Shown: positions 1 to 7,539, counted from the first letter of the stretch. The stretch: 27,386 bases of DNA from Flavobacteriales bacterium UBA7430 (GCA_002478765.1 DLQO01000075.1:1-27386), one strand, 5' to 3'. Notes: a model not told the origin generated them from the letters alone. Translations and numbers: made by a program.

Positions 1-237
1 ATGATAGGATAAGGGCATGGAAAATCCACCTTCAGGACCGGGAACATTGACCAATGGAATACTGTACGTAAAATCGCCCGTATTCAAATTCACCATGTCT
101 GTGGTAGAAATACTCTCAAAACTCGTAAACTCAGGTTGATATTGACTTTGTGCCTCGGCCGTGGTTTGCAGAAGAAGGCAGCACAGTAAAAAGTACCTGA
201 TACCTTTAGCAGTATAGCATTGTTTGTTATTTTTCAT
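1..237 (-). CDS. RHS/wall-associated-type secreted protein, N-terminal fragment
   Basis: The reading frame is open from an ATG at 237 to the window edge (79 codons seen; the rest lies outside). It begins with a basic, cysteine-containing hydrophobic signal peptide ending around TTAEAQS (residues 25-31). The following stretch, with NLNTGDFTYSIPL at about 50-62 and a GPEGGFSMPLSYH-like segment at the edge, resembles the start of Bacteroidota RHS-repeat or wall-associated proteins, where the N-terminal region describes a quoted 'x-L-x-TGDFxYxIPL' strand pair. That assignment rests on pattern memory alone, since no RHS repeats are visible yet. The start lies inside the 3' end of the upstream lipoprotein gene (11 nt overlap), so the two are probably translated from one message. 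Such proteins can be large, and some carry C-terminal toxin domains; whether this one does cannot be seen. Confidence 0.6.
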   Translation of the reverse strand, partial: MKNNKQCYTAKGIRYFLLCCLLLQTTAEAQSQYQPEFTSFESISTTDMVNLNTGDFTYSIPLVNVPGPEGGFSMPLSYH

Positions 238-784
238 TTTGGCTTAGTTTAATCTCATTTATCGTATTGATGTCTTTGGTCTGGTATATAAATTCTTGTT
301 GGATGGCCTCTATTCTCATTCTAAATGCCTTGCTGTTTTCTATGTTTTTCTTTTCAAATGCCAGTAATATTTTATCGGCATCGAGGCTGCCGTAGGTCCT
401 TGGAAACACAGAGGCACTGCAGTAAACAGTATCTGCGGTGATGGTAATGAGATAGCTGTTTTGCTCCATGCCAAAAGCCAACTGTTCGATGGCTTTACCA
501 TAGATTTGCTCGCTCTCCAAAAAGTTCTGCGAGTACTCTCTGCCCTGATTGCTTAAGCTGAGTATAAAGTACCAGTAGTCTCTGGCCGATGCCGGCAGGT
601 TGGGAAACAACACATTTGGACGGTAGCTCAGGGTAAACTGTCCCTCATCGGACTGCCGAACTTTTTTGAGTCCATTATTTTTATTGTTGATGTAATCAAT
701 AAGTTCTGCTTTGGTTTCCGGCAGGTGGCTACAGGCACTCAAAAGAGCTGTACCCAAAATCAGAAAAAGAGTTCTCGCTTTCAT
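227..784 (-). CDS. Small lipoprotein of unknown function
   Basis: A 185-residue protein with a type II signal peptide: basic MKAR start, hydrophobic core and an LLSAC lipobox, so Cys18 would be the lipidated residue. The mature part is mixed alpha/beta with no domain I recognise and a lysine-rich C-terminus. It starts at the ATG at 784, which directly abuts the stop codon of the OmpH-like gene (785-787), and its 3' end overlaps the start of the RHS-like gene by 11 nt. The three genes therefore look co-transcribed. The position between an OmpH-like periplasmic protein and a large secreted protein suggests an envelope accessory, for example an assembly or immunity partner, but the sequence gives no direct support for either role. 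Confidence 0.75.
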   Translation of the reverse strand: MKARTLFLILGTALLSACSHLPETKAELIDYINNKNNGLKKVRQSDEGQFTLSYRPNVLFPNLPASARDYWYFILSLSNQGREYSQNFLESEQIYGKAIEQLAFGMEQNSYLITITADTVYCSASVFPRTYGSLDADKILLAFEKKNIENSKAFRMRIEAIQQEFIYQTKDINTINEIKLSQNEK

Positions 785-1312
785 CTATAAGTCCGGATTA
801 TTTAGTTCTTCAATCAGTTTCTGGGTGATGTCAAAATCGGGATCTGCGAATACAATATTCCCATTACCAGAAGCTCCGAAAATGAATATAAAACCTTCTT
901 TTTCAGCGTATTCCTTTACAAAATCGTTAATTTTTCCCACGACTTCTGCTGTTACCTTGGCGTCTTCTTCTGCTGCTTTTTGCTGCATAACCTCACGGTA
1001 TTGGTAAAACTCCTGCTGAAGTTTGTACAGCGCTTCTTCTTTATTTTTTTGTGCTTTAACAGACAGTTTGGCTTGTCTTTTTTTGTAGGCCTCTACTTTT
1101 TGCTCCAACTCGGAAGCAAGGGTGTCTACATTGGCCTGCCACTGTGTAATTTTCACTTGCAAGTCGTCTTGGGCTTTTTTCGAGCCTTCGTATTCCATGA
1201 CAATTTTATTGTTGTCGACGTAAGCAATTTTATTCGAAACATAGCTTAACCCTGAGACAACAAGGACTAAGCTCATAAGAATTGAGGTGAAAAGGCTTTT
1301 AGATGGATTCAT
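785..1312 (-). CDS. OmpH/Skp-like periplasmic protein
   Basis: From the ATG at 1312 this is 175 residues, the usual size of the OmpH (Skp-like) family. It has an N-terminal hydrophobic segment, then the family's opening beta strand (KIAYVDNNKIV), a long charged coiled-coil rich in Lys, Gln and Glu (about residues 45-125), and a C-terminal strand pair with FIFIFGASGNGNIVFADP. Known OmpH proteins are trimeric 'jellyfish' chaperones that hold outer-membrane proteins in the periplasm. An upstream in-frame ATG at 1360 would add 16 polar residues (MNRTNNKQAFNKNNEI) ahead of the signal sequence; I prefer 1312 because it leaves a normal signal peptide or anchor. The gene leads a unit with a lipoprotein and an RHS-like secreted protein, so it may be a dedicated chaperone rather than the housekeeping copy, which normally sits beside bamA. 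Confidence 0.8.
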   Translation of the reverse strand: MNPSKSLFTSILMSLVLVVSGLSYVSNKIAYVDNNKIVMEYEGSKKAQDDLQVKITQWQANVDTLASELEQKVEAYKKRQAKLSVKAQKNKEEALYKLQQEFYQYREVMQQKAAEEDAKVTAEVVGKINDFVKEYAEKEGFIFIFGASGNGNIVFADPDFDITQKLIEELNNPDL

Positions 1313-1370
1313 TATTTCATTGTTTTTGTTAAACGCTTGTTTATTATTTGTGCGATTCATTATTTTAAAC

Positions 1371-1627
1371 CCAGAGCAATGCTCTTGGCCTTTATATTTC
1401 TATTTAACAAAGGGGGAAGTGAAAATTTACATGGCAATAGTAACCGGAGGACTATAGAAAGTCCGGCTTTACATGTTCAAAAAAGAGGAAGTACGAGATG
1501 TAGTCATGAAGTCAGTTCGACCCCATGCAAAAGGATAAGAAGTGTTGGACAGCTTGAACAGCAGGCCCTGCTTCTGGTGATTATTTAAATTTGAAATTAC
1601 GTTTGTTCAGCGCAATGCATCAACAAA
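1371..1627. other. Intergenic stretch with three inverted repeats
   Basis: No gene is convincing here. Three inverted repeats are visible: AGAGCA-A-TGCTCT (1373-1385, extendable to CC/GG at 1371-1389 with one bulge) just upstream of the OmpH-like gene, CCGGA...TCCGG (1444-1448 with 1462-1466), and AGCAGG-C-CCTGCT (1560-1572). A short plus-strand frame from the ATG at 1472 encodes 21 residues ending SVRPHAKG, which could be a gene remnant. The stretch must also contain the promoter of the OmpH-lipoprotein-RHS unit, although I see no perfect TAnnTTTG box. It could hold a small RNA, but nothing matches a family I know. Confidence 0.35.
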
Positions 1628-1648
1628 AGCTTAGGAGTGAACTGAGCT
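1622..1648 (-). terminator. Probable intrinsic terminator of the small secreted-protein gene
   Basis: Read on the minus strand, the arms AGCTCAG and CTAAGCT (six of seven pairs) enclose a seven-base loop and are followed at once by TTTTGTTG. The stem begins inside the stop codon of the gene at 1647-2099, a common place for a tight terminator. The stem is short and has one mismatch, so efficiency is uncertain. Confidence 0.4.
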
Positions 1649-2099
1649 ATTTGACTATGGATGCCGAGTAATAGTCACTGTAACGATCTGTATACTCAAG
1701 CTTTACTTTTACGCTGATCCAGTCGGAATAAGCGTGTTCACCCAGGAATGTGACAAAGTAATTTTTCTCTCTGTACGATTCATTCCCCACTTCGGTGGCA
1801 TACGATTCTATAGGGAAATACGTTTCAGTCGAATTTCCCGCTTCGCCAAAAAGCTGACAGGTAACTCCACGAAGACCAATGAGATTGTTGACAGTAAAGT
1901 GCGCACTCAAGTACACAGATTCTGTCATAGATTCAATAAGGTCAGCAGGGTCATCTACCCCTTCCAACAATTCATCGGAAAGTTCTACAGGTATAAATTC
2001 ATGAGCGAGTCTCAGATCTGTAATCTCATCTAAAGACTGTGCAGATATACTGCTAGTAAGGGAAAAAAGGAAGGCTCCAATTAAAAGAAATTTTTTCAT
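1647..2099 (-). CDS. Small secreted protein of unknown function
   Basis: A 150-residue protein that I do not recognise. The ATG at 2099 gives a clean signal peptide (MKKFLLIGAFLFSLTSSISAQ), with cleavage expected after the AQ at about 21-22; an in-frame TTG 15 nt upstream is less likely. The mature part is acidic with one visible cysteine (in GVTCQLFGEAG) and alternating beta-strand-like segments, ending in a Tyr/Ser/Asp-rich tail. The protein reads like a small beta-sandwich. It is transcribed in the same direction as the secretion/pilus operon upstream, but a 158-nt gap with a repeat element separates them and it has its own probable terminator. It might be a substrate or accessory of that system, or unrelated. 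Confidence 0.65.
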   Translation of the reverse strand: MKKFLLIGAFLFSLTSSISAQSLDEITDLRLAHEFIPVELSDELLEGVDDPADLIESMTESVYLSAHFTVNNLIGLRGVTCQLFGEAGNSTETYFPIESYATEVGNESYREKNYFVTFLGEHAYSDWISVKVKLEYTDRYSDYYSASIVK

Positions 2100-2218
2100 T
2101 TTTTTATCGTTCAATTCTTAATTATAACTTTTAGGCTAGAGCAAATCTGTGAAAATAAATTGTTCTTCCCTAGTTTATATTCCAGTAAATTGTTGAAGAG
2201 GTTAAAATTGAGTGACAT

Positions 2219-2248
2219 CACCTATAGCATAGGGTGAATTCACCTATA
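2219..2248. repeat. Short interleaved direct and inverted repeats after the gspF stop
   Basis: CACCTATA occurs at 2219-2226 and again at 2241-2248, with the inverted copy ATAGGGTG between them. The centre contains the perfect 12-nt palindrome GGTGAATTCACC (2233-2244). Either half can form a hairpin in the RNA downstream of the secretion operon. There is no U-tract after it on the minus strand, so it may be an mRNA-end stabilising stem or a protein site rather than a classical terminator. Confidence 0.5.
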
Positions 2249-2257
2249 AGTCAGCCC

Positions 2258-3379
2258 TTAAAAAGAAAGGCCAAACATAGGTAAATACATGGCAACGAGT
2301 ACGAGTGCAACAAGTCCTCCTATAACAAGAATGAGTATCGGCTCAAGCAGATCACTGGTCATTTTTATGAGCAAATTCATCTGTGTCATTTTTTGCTCAA
2401 AAAGTTGTTGAAATACTTTTGAAAGTGTGGCTGTTTGTTCCCCTACTCTAATCATAGCAGAATACCGAGCATCAAAAAATTCAGAGGTCTCAAAAATTGC
2501 ACTGAGGGTACTCCCCTGAATGATTTGGCTTTTGATCTTTTCAACTTCATCTACAAAAGGAAGGAAACTACTCAGCCGAGCACTTAAAGTCAAGGCCTCT
2601 GTAATCGGAATCTTTGAATCCAAGAGCAGGTACATGGAATGAGAAAAGCGCATGAGCTGTACCTGTAGTGCTATTTTTCCTATCCATGGCGCTTTCAACA
2701 AGAGCATCTGCGCCTTTGCTTTCAGGGCTTTGTTGGATTTTGTTAGCAAGTATGCAACAAAGCCCAGTAAGATGAACAAAGGAAAGACAAGGGTGTAATT
2801 CGAAAAGCTTTCTGAAACATTGAGCATGAGCTGTGTGACGGCGGGAAGGGCTACATCCATTTTAAGGTAAATGTCTTTAAAAGTAGGAATTAAAAAAGCC
2901 AACATGAAGTACAAAACCCCAAAAGATACAGCTACAACCAAGGCCGGATAGGTAAGTGCTCCTACCCACATCCTTCTGAGCTTTATTTTTGTCGCGTAAT
3001 AGTTTTCCAATTCTTTCAAGATCACTATAAGGCTTCCCGTTTTTTCAGCAATCCTGAGCAAATGAGTGTCGTAATGATTGAAACTCCTGGAAGATGCAAC
3101 CGCATCGGAGAGGAACAGACCCACGGAAAGGGCTTCCTGCAAATGTGAAAGGGCTGCCTTTTCCTTTTTTTTATGTTGATTTTTGATGATTTCAAAAGCG
3201 GTCATAAGGTCCAAGCCGGAGGCCAACAAATCATGAAGCCCTTGGTAAAACTTCTGAAAAAAACGATGGGAAAGTTTTTGAGAATGAAAAAGATGAATCT
3301 CTTTACTCAGTAGTCCAGACCCTGCAGTTCTTTGCTTAGGCTGTTGTTTTTCTTTTATTTGTGACAGGTCAATTTTCAT
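2258..3379 (-). CDS. gspF: GspF/PilC-like inner-membrane platform protein
   Basis: A 373-residue type II secretion / type IV pilus platform protein. The two cytoplasmic GspF repeats are seen at about 40-135 (FYQGLHDLLASGLDLMTAFE) and 242-345 (LLDSKIPITEALTLSARL). Three membrane spans lie at about 140-170, 193-213 and 345-370. The family motif 'G..GxLxxxLxxL..yy' appears as IAEKTGSLIVILKELENYY after the first repeat and as VGEQTATLSKVFQQLFEQ after the second. Known GspF/PilC proteins sit in the inner membrane and couple the assembly ATPase to pseudopilin extraction. This is the last gene of the operon and it overlaps the GspJ-like gene by 11 nt. Length is slightly below the usual 400 or so because the N-terminal linker is short. 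Confidence 0.93.
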   Translation of the reverse strand: MKIDLSQIKEKQQPKQRTAGSGLLSKEIHLFHSQKLSHRFFQKFYQGLHDLLASGLDLMTAFEIIKNQHKKKEKAALSHLQEALSVGLFLSDAVASSRSFNHYDTHLLRIAEKTGSLIVILKELENYYATKIKLRRMWVGALTYPALVVAVSFGVLYFMLAFLIPTFKDIYLKMDVALPAVTQLMLNVSESFSNYTLVFPLFILLGFVAYLLTKSNKALKAKAQMLLLKAPWIGKIALQVQLMRFSHSMYLLLDSKIPITEALTLSARLSSFLPFVDEVEKIKSQIIQGSTLSAIFETSEFFDARYSAMIRVGEQTATLSKVFQQLFEQKMTQMNLLIKMTSDLLEPILILVIGGLVALVLVAMYLPMFGLSF

Positions 3380-3842
3380 ACCGAGATCGTATCTTTTGCT
3401 GAATGCTTTGCTTTGGCACTATGGGAAGGAAAGTACCATCTACCCCTACAGAGAGCAGCAAGACTTTAGGTGTGCCTTCCCACTCATACATGCTCTGAAA
3501 CCCTTGATTTGGCAACCAAAAGGTATCGGTTCTATGCGCTAAGATTCTCATAATCATCTGCTCTTCTGGGTGTGCTTTATAGATGATATTACTTTGGTTC
3601 GTCTCTAAAAACAGATCTCGTCCCTCGTACTTCACTGTATGAGCCCTCTGATAATCCCAAGATAAGAGGTCTTTTAGACGGTAGGTATTTGTGATTGTTT
3701 CACTGCTCTTTTTTTGCTGTATGAAGCGTTGGGTGAGAAACAAAAAAGCCATGTAAGCCATGGCAATAATAAGGAGCCCAATAGCCATAGCTAGCAATAA
3801 TTCTACTAATGTGAAGGCTTTGTATGTTCTGTGTTTATTCAC
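3369..3842 (-). CDS. Minor pseudopilin, GspJ-like
   Basis: A 157-residue protein with a class III (prepilin) leader: a short basic MNKHRTYKA leader, then FTLVELLLAMAIGLLIIAMAY as the start of the mature helix, with Glu at mature position +5. The residue before the cleavage point is Ala rather than the canonical Gly. The helix continues as a charged amphipathic stretch to about residue 65, followed by a small globular domain with FLETNQSNIIYKA and a Trp-containing strand. This matches the layout of GspJ/PilW-type minor pseudopilins, but the exact type is a guess from gene order. The start is GTG at 3842, overlapping the previous gene's stop by 8 nt. The family role is to cap or prime the pseudopilus in the periplasm. 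Confidence 0.8.
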   Translation of the reverse strand: MNKHRTYKAFTLVELLLAMAIGLLIIAMAYMAFLFLTQRFIQQKKSSETITNTYRLKDLLSWDYQRAHTVKYEGRDLFLETNQSNIIYKAHPEEQMIMRILAHRTDTFWLPNQGFQSMYEWEGTPKVLLLSVGVDGTFLPIVPKQSIQQKIRSRYEN

Positions 3843-4179
3843 TTTTTAGGTAGTAGTAATTTTTTTCCATAACAAAACGGTTCTCGGTACTTACTTTGTA
3901 GTTGACCAAATACAAACGCTCGGTCTGTGGGTCTATTTTTCGCTGTATTTCATAGTTCTCTTTTTGCTCTACTTTAAGCGCTAAAAAACGGTCTGCAGAG
4001 AGGCGGCTGTAATCTTGCTCTATAAAACTTTGTGCCTTGAGCTGATGCCGCCATTTGGGCAGCATGGAAAATTCTAAGAAAACATAGGATGCTCCTACAA
4101 AAACCAATAACAGAAGTGTGATGGATACCATGTTTTCAATAAGCGTAAAGGCCTTTAGCTTCGCTGTATTTTTTCTCAT
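3835..4179 (-). CDS. Minor pseudopilin, GspI-like
   Basis: A 114-residue prepilin with leader MRKNTAKLKA and mature start FTLIENMVSITLLLLVFVGA; Glu is at +5 and Ala is again at -1. The ATG at 4179 overlaps the upstream TGA in an ATGA arrangement, a classical translational-coupling signal; the longer in-frame alternatives would begin deep inside the upstream gene and add a non-prepilin extension. The short C-terminal domain (about 75 residues) is typical of GspI/PilV-type minor pseudopilins. It sits between the GspK-like and GspJ-like genes, the same I-J-K grouping seen in T2SS operons, where these three form the pseudopilus tip complex. Confidence 0.8.
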   Translation of the reverse strand: MRKNTAKLKAFTLIENMVSITLLLLVFVGASYVFLEFSMLPKWRHQLKAQSFIEQDYSRLSADRFLALKVEQKENYEIQRKIDPQTERLYLVNYKVSTENRFVMEKNYYYLKSE

Positions 4180-5396
4180 TCGTTGAGCCATTTGATTACG
4201 TTTGCTTGATCTTTTTCCCGGGCTTTGATGGGGAATAAATAAGCTTCCCACAACGCTCTTCGATCGATCTGCGCCGACAAGAGATGGTTTTTGTAAATCC
4301 CCAGAGAATGATGTAAAATAAAGGCGTCTGTAAATACTTCCCCGATAACTTTTCCACGCAGTTGTATGTTGCCCTGCTCTGCCATCAGGCGTCCCGTGAG
4401 ACTTGCCTGTTCGTCAATATTGACCTCTACACTTGTTTTAGAGAGATGCTGACCATTTTTGTACCACAGATCGCCATATACCTGAGTGTTGGCAGCGAGG
4501 CTGATGAAACCGTTGTTTTGAGATTTCACAGCGATAAGGGAAGGATAATGCAAAAGGCAATCTTCTTCTACGATGAGGCTGTCGGTAGCGAGAAGTTGTG
4601 CTGAAATACGACTGCCACTTTTCACTTTGATGACTGGAGCTGTTACAATCACATCCTCCAAAACAGCCGTTGGATGAACCTCTACAAGGGAATCAGAACG
4701 CACCCATATATTGCCTTTTAATGTGATGTCTTCCAACACCAGCTCTTCCGTCTCTGTTAAAACCAAAGTGGGCTCGGCAAAGGAATGCACGGTGGACTCC
4801 TCATCCAGAAGCGTTCTCTCAGCTTGTTGGTGTGGGGTATCCCAGCCTTTAGCCGCAATACTCAAAGGCCAAGTTTTTTGACTTGGCAACTGTTTTCCAT
4901 AAATAAGACTGTCTCCAGAATAATGGGCTCCAGCTAGGTAAGCTCTCTTTACGCCTGCCTTGGGCAAAAAGACAGCACCTCGTATTCGACTTTCTCCACT
5001 GAGGTGTAAAGCCGACTCGCGATCGCTGAGATACAAAGCTGTTTTTAATGAATCTATCGGTCGGTACCCCAAAAGCGCAGTCTTTGTTCTTTGCTGCTTG
5101 TGGTGTATGGCCCGAACACTGATAACATCCATCAAACCCCAGGTGTATTTTTGAATGAAAACGCTATCTGTACCCCTTGCAAACAAGTCGATATAAGATC
5201 CTTCTTGGAAGCTTTCAGAAGGAATTTCCAAAGCATAGTTAATTGCTGAAAGGCAGTTTTCCTCCAAACGCTCTGCAATCTGCATACGGGAAATCTCATC
5301 TGAGTACAAGCGGTTTTGACCCAAAAATAAGAGGGCCAGCATGCTTGTAATGAACAAGATAAAAAGGGTGTAAATAAAGGTTCCTCCTTTCAACAT
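4176..5396 (-). CDS. GspK/PilX-like N-terminus joined to a predicted beta-solenoid
   Basis: A 406-residue protein. The first 60 residues look like GspK/PilX: MLKGG leader, hydrophobic helix TFIYTLFILFITSMLALLFL with no Glu at +5 (as in GspK), then an amphipathic helix RLYSDEISRMQIAERLEENC and a small-residue-rich end. Instead of the helical GspK domain, residues about 120-370 are short repeating beta strands with hydrophobic spacing (for example LVLEDITLKGNIWVRSDSLVEV, split by turns, and LIVEEDCLLHYPSLIAV), which resembles a bactofilin-like or polymer-forming beta-solenoid. I infer that it is a tip minor pseudopilin with a replaced head domain. It is separated from the GspC-like gene by one base and shares ATGA with the next gene. 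An alternative is a membrane-anchored cytoskeletal protein unrelated to the tip. Confidence 0.6.
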   Translation of the reverse strand: MLKGGTFIYTLFILFITSMLALLFLGQNRLYSDEISRMQIAERLEENCLSAINYALEIPSESFQEGSYIDLFARGTDSVFIQKYTWGLMDVISVRAIHHKQQRTKTALLGYRPIDSLKTALYLSDRESALHLSGESRIRGAVFLPKAGVKRAYLAGAHYSGDSLIYGKQLPSQKTWPLSIAAKGWDTPHQQAERTLLDEESTVHSFAEPTLVLTETEELVLEDITLKGNIWVRSDSLVEVHPTAVLEDVIVTAPVIKVKSGSRISAQLLATDSLIVEEDCLLHYPSLIAVKSQNNGFISLAANTQVYGDLWYKNGQHLSKTSVEVNIDEQASLTGRLMAEQGNIQLRGKVIGEVFTDAFILHHSLGIYKNHLLSAQIDRRALWEAYLFPIKAREKDQANVIKWLNE

Positions 5397-5397
5397 T

Positions 5398-5859
5398 TCA
5401 TTTGTAGATCACTCGGATTAAACTGTCTTGATAACTCACTTTAGCCGAATCTCTCCATGCTTCTATAAGTTTGATTTGACCATGCTGTTGCCGTGGGAGA
5501 AAAAAATACTGATTTGCATCGATAGAGATGATACTGATTTGCTTGTCGTTCTTCTTGGCAATTACCTTACCATGGTATTCCAAATGAGGCCAGGGCACGA
5601 AGTTTTGAACCGGGTGATGGGTATGGTTTCCATCCCAAGCCACAACTTTTGGTTCTTCCATACCAAAAGGATTGGGGTAACTCAAGCTCAATGTTTCTCT
5701 CGGTCTTTGTGGCTGTATTACCAAGTCAGGTGCCCGTTCAAGGGTAGTTAAAACGGACTGCCCACCGCCCCTATAGTCCATTAGCTTATAGATAATCAGT
5801 CCCCATATAAGAAAGACAGAAACGACTAGGATGCCCTTCCATTTTTTATTTTTCACCAC
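5398..5859 (-). CDS. GspC/PilP-like inner-membrane clamp protein
   Basis: A 153-residue protein with one N-terminal membrane span (ILVVSVFLIWGLIIYKLMDY at about 10-29), a proline-rich periplasmic linker (about 40-90), and a C-terminal beta domain beginning LEYHGKVIAKKNDKQISIIS. The 'hydrophobic strand - G-V-I - strand - Y-F - strand - V-I' rhythm is that of the GspC homology region and of PilP. In those families the domain contacts the N0 domain of the secretin and links inner and outer membrane parts. Translation probably starts with GTG at 5859 (a second GTG follows directly), overlapping the previous gene by 14 nt. Assignment rests on topology and gene order more than on sequence identity. 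Confidence 0.6.
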   Translation of the reverse strand: MVKNKKWKGILVVSVFLIWGLIIYKLMDYRGGGQSVLTTLERAPDLVIQPQRPRETLSLSYPNPFGMEEPKVVAWDGNHTHHPVQNFVPWPHLEYHGKVIAKKNDKQISIISIDANQYFFLPRQQHGQIKLIEAWRDSAKVSYQDSLIRVIYK

Positions 5860-6400
5860 GGCTTATTATTTTGTAGTACAAGGTGCTTTTGAGCACTCTT
5901 TGTTTGTTTTTATCTTTTTCCATGTAAAAATAGAGTGAAACTGGTTTTCCCAAAGTCTGCTGGTCTAAGTCGTCTACTAAGGCCAAGACTTTTGTGTAGG
6001 ATGCGTCTAGAGATACGGGATAGGTTTTTAAACGGTACTGTTCAAAGCTTCCCTCATAAGGTTGTTCCAATGATGCTATTTGCACCTCGTGTTTTAATGC
6101 CAATTCCGATAACAAGGCAAAAAAAACGCCGTCTACCTTGTTCCATTCTCCTGCGTATCCGACAATTTTACTTCCGATAGATTGTAGCTCTGTTTGGTAT
6201 TTCGATACTAAATCTGGTGCTTTTTCGATGATCTGAATCTGCTCCATATATTGCTCATACAAGGCTTTCTGCCGAATGGTTTTTTTTACACCTAAATGAT
6301 AAGAAGCATACAGCAGCAGAAGTAAAAGTAGTAGTAAGACACGGTACTTTGATTGGTAGGTCACGAGGTTTCCAATTTTAGAATTAATGAAAATTCCCAT
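5846..6400 (-). CDS. PilO/GspM-like inner-membrane assembly protein
   Basis: Up to 184 residues: short cytoplasmic N-terminus, a single very leucine-rich span (LLLLLLLLLLYASYHLGV, about 22-39), a coiled-coil segment (about 45-80), then a ferredoxin-like periplasmic domain with VFFALLSELALKHEVQIASL. This is the standard build of PilO and GspM, which pair with PilN/GspL. The ATG at 6400 overlaps the upstream gene by 40 nt. A GTG at 6364 would give a GTGA 4-nt overlap and a 172-residue protein, which fits the coupling style of this operon (GTG starts at 3842 and 5859); both are possible. Confidence 0.65.
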   Translation of the reverse strand: MGIFINSKIGNLVTYQSKYRVLLLLLLLLLYASYHLGVKKTIRQKALYEQYMEQIQIIEKAPDLVSKYQTELQSIGSKIVGYAGEWNKVDGVFFALLSELALKHEVQIASLEQPYEGSFEQYRLKTYPVSLDASYTKVLALVDDLDQQTLGKPVSLYFYMEKDKNKQRVLKSTLYYKIISRGEK

Positions 6401-7539
6401 TGCTTTGGGTGTTTCGGAATGATGGATTCAATAGCAACCTCAGTCACCCAGTCCAACTTTTCTATCTGCGCTATGTATGCATTAATGTTTTTTGTATTTC
6501 GTGTGGTTCCAGAAAGATGAATCTGTGTCTTATCAAAACGGATTTCCTTATCTCGCCTCGAGGTCTCCTTGGGACATAGATTCAAAAACTCCAAATAAGT
6601 GTCGACAGGTAAAAGTAAAGCCAACTGATCTGCATAAAAGGCCAATTGTGAACTCATGTCTAAACCATTTAGAACCACAAACTGTTTTTTGCTTTGCAAT
6701 TCTGCCTTTTTCTGCGCTACCGCTGCCAGCTCAGTCTCAGAAATCGCTATTTTTTCCTTAAGTATGCTGTTCTCTGAAAAGTAGTGGTTAAAAGCCAGGT
6801 AATTCCCTAAAAGCAATGTGAGCAAAAAAATTAAAGATGTATGTAAAAGCATCTTATACCTTCTCTGGTACAAGAACTCTTTGGCATTTTGTTCTAAAAC
6901 AGCTAAGCCTTGAATGTTGCTATTTTCATTACTCACAGCTGATAAAGCAGAAGAAAAACTACAAGCCTCTGCGACACTCAAAACATCGTCAGTGGTCTGA
7001 ATGAAATTCCTCATTTTCTCGCCATGCGCGATATGATTTAGATACTCGACCTGAAGATCATCTATTTTTAGAAGAGATTTGTTGAAATGTATTCGAGCTG
7101 TTTCAATGATGCTAAGTATGGGAGCTATGTTGACTCCTATGTGTACGCCTAAGACGAGTCTTTTTTCTGCCTTGAATTTATCGATTACAGAGCTAACAAG
7201 TGCCTCTCTGGCAAAAGCACTCAATTGCACATCTTCTATTCGGTACAAACTCTGTAAAAGCTCTTTTGTGTATGCGGGAGCCTTCGCATCTACAGAGCAA
7301 TGCTGAATGATACCCTCGCCCCTAATATTCAAGTAGATAGGTATGTTCCCATACGCTTTTAATGCATCGAATAAAGACAAATACGAGTCAAAAACACTGG
7401 TATGAACTTGCTTTAACTCTTTCGCCCTCCTTTTAAGTACGCAAAGGGTAACCCTAAGTTCATCTTTGGTGATAAATTCAAAATCAATCCCTATAAAATA
7501 GGTGTTTTGACACCATTTATCTAAAACGGATTTAATCAT
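6361..7539 (-). CDS. GspL-like protein (PilM-like domain + membrane span + PilN-like domain)
   Basis: A 392-residue protein with a cytoplasmic domain (1-228), one membrane span (about 229-250), a coiled coil (about 255-290) and a periplasmic PilN-like ferredoxin fold (about 295-392, with IHLSGTTRNTKNINAYIAQI). The cytoplasmic part has remnants of the PilM/GspL actin-like fold: FIGIDFEF near residue 15 and LVLGVHIGVN near 128, but the usual phosphate-loop Asp/Gly/Thr pattern is degenerate, as in GspL rather than ATP-binding PilM. It is a single chain, as in T2SS, not the split PilM/PilN of T4P. In known systems GspL recruits the ATPase and binds GspM. It overlaps the secretin stop by one base. 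Confidence 0.65.
   Translation of the reverse strand: MIKSVLDKWCQNTYFIGIDFEFITKDELRVTLCVLKRRAKELKQVHTSVFDSYLSLFDALKAYGNIPIYLNIRGEGIIQHCSVDAKAPAYTKELLQSLYRIEDVQLSAFAREALVSSVIDKFKAEKRLVLGVHIGVNIAPILSIIETARIHFNKSLLKIDDLQVEYLNHIAHGEKMRNFIQTTDDVLSVAEACSFSSALSAVSNENSNIQGLAVLEQNAKEFLYQRRYKMLLHTSLIFLLTLLLGNYLAFNHYFSENSILKEKIAISETELAAVAQKKAELQSKKQFVVLNGLDMSSQLAFYADQLALLLPVDTYLEFLNLCPKETSRRDKEIRFDKTQIHLSGTTRNTKNINAYIAQIEKLDWVTEVAIESIIPKHPKQWEFSLILKLETS

Noticed and set aside
1441..1475. Similarity to the AGAAAGTCCGG core of RNase P RNA
   Set aside because: Only about ten bases match; the rest of the conserved core (ACAGNRA, P4 3' half) is missing.
1505..1545. tRNA-like T-loop (GTTCGA at 1515-1520)
   Set aside because: No pairing T stem, anticodon arm, acceptor stem or CCA end can be assembled around it.
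1337..1588. Plus-strand 83-codon frame
   Set aside because: Basic, low-complexity composition, overlaps the OmpH-like gene start and has no signal peptide or family pattern; better explained as intergenic DNA.
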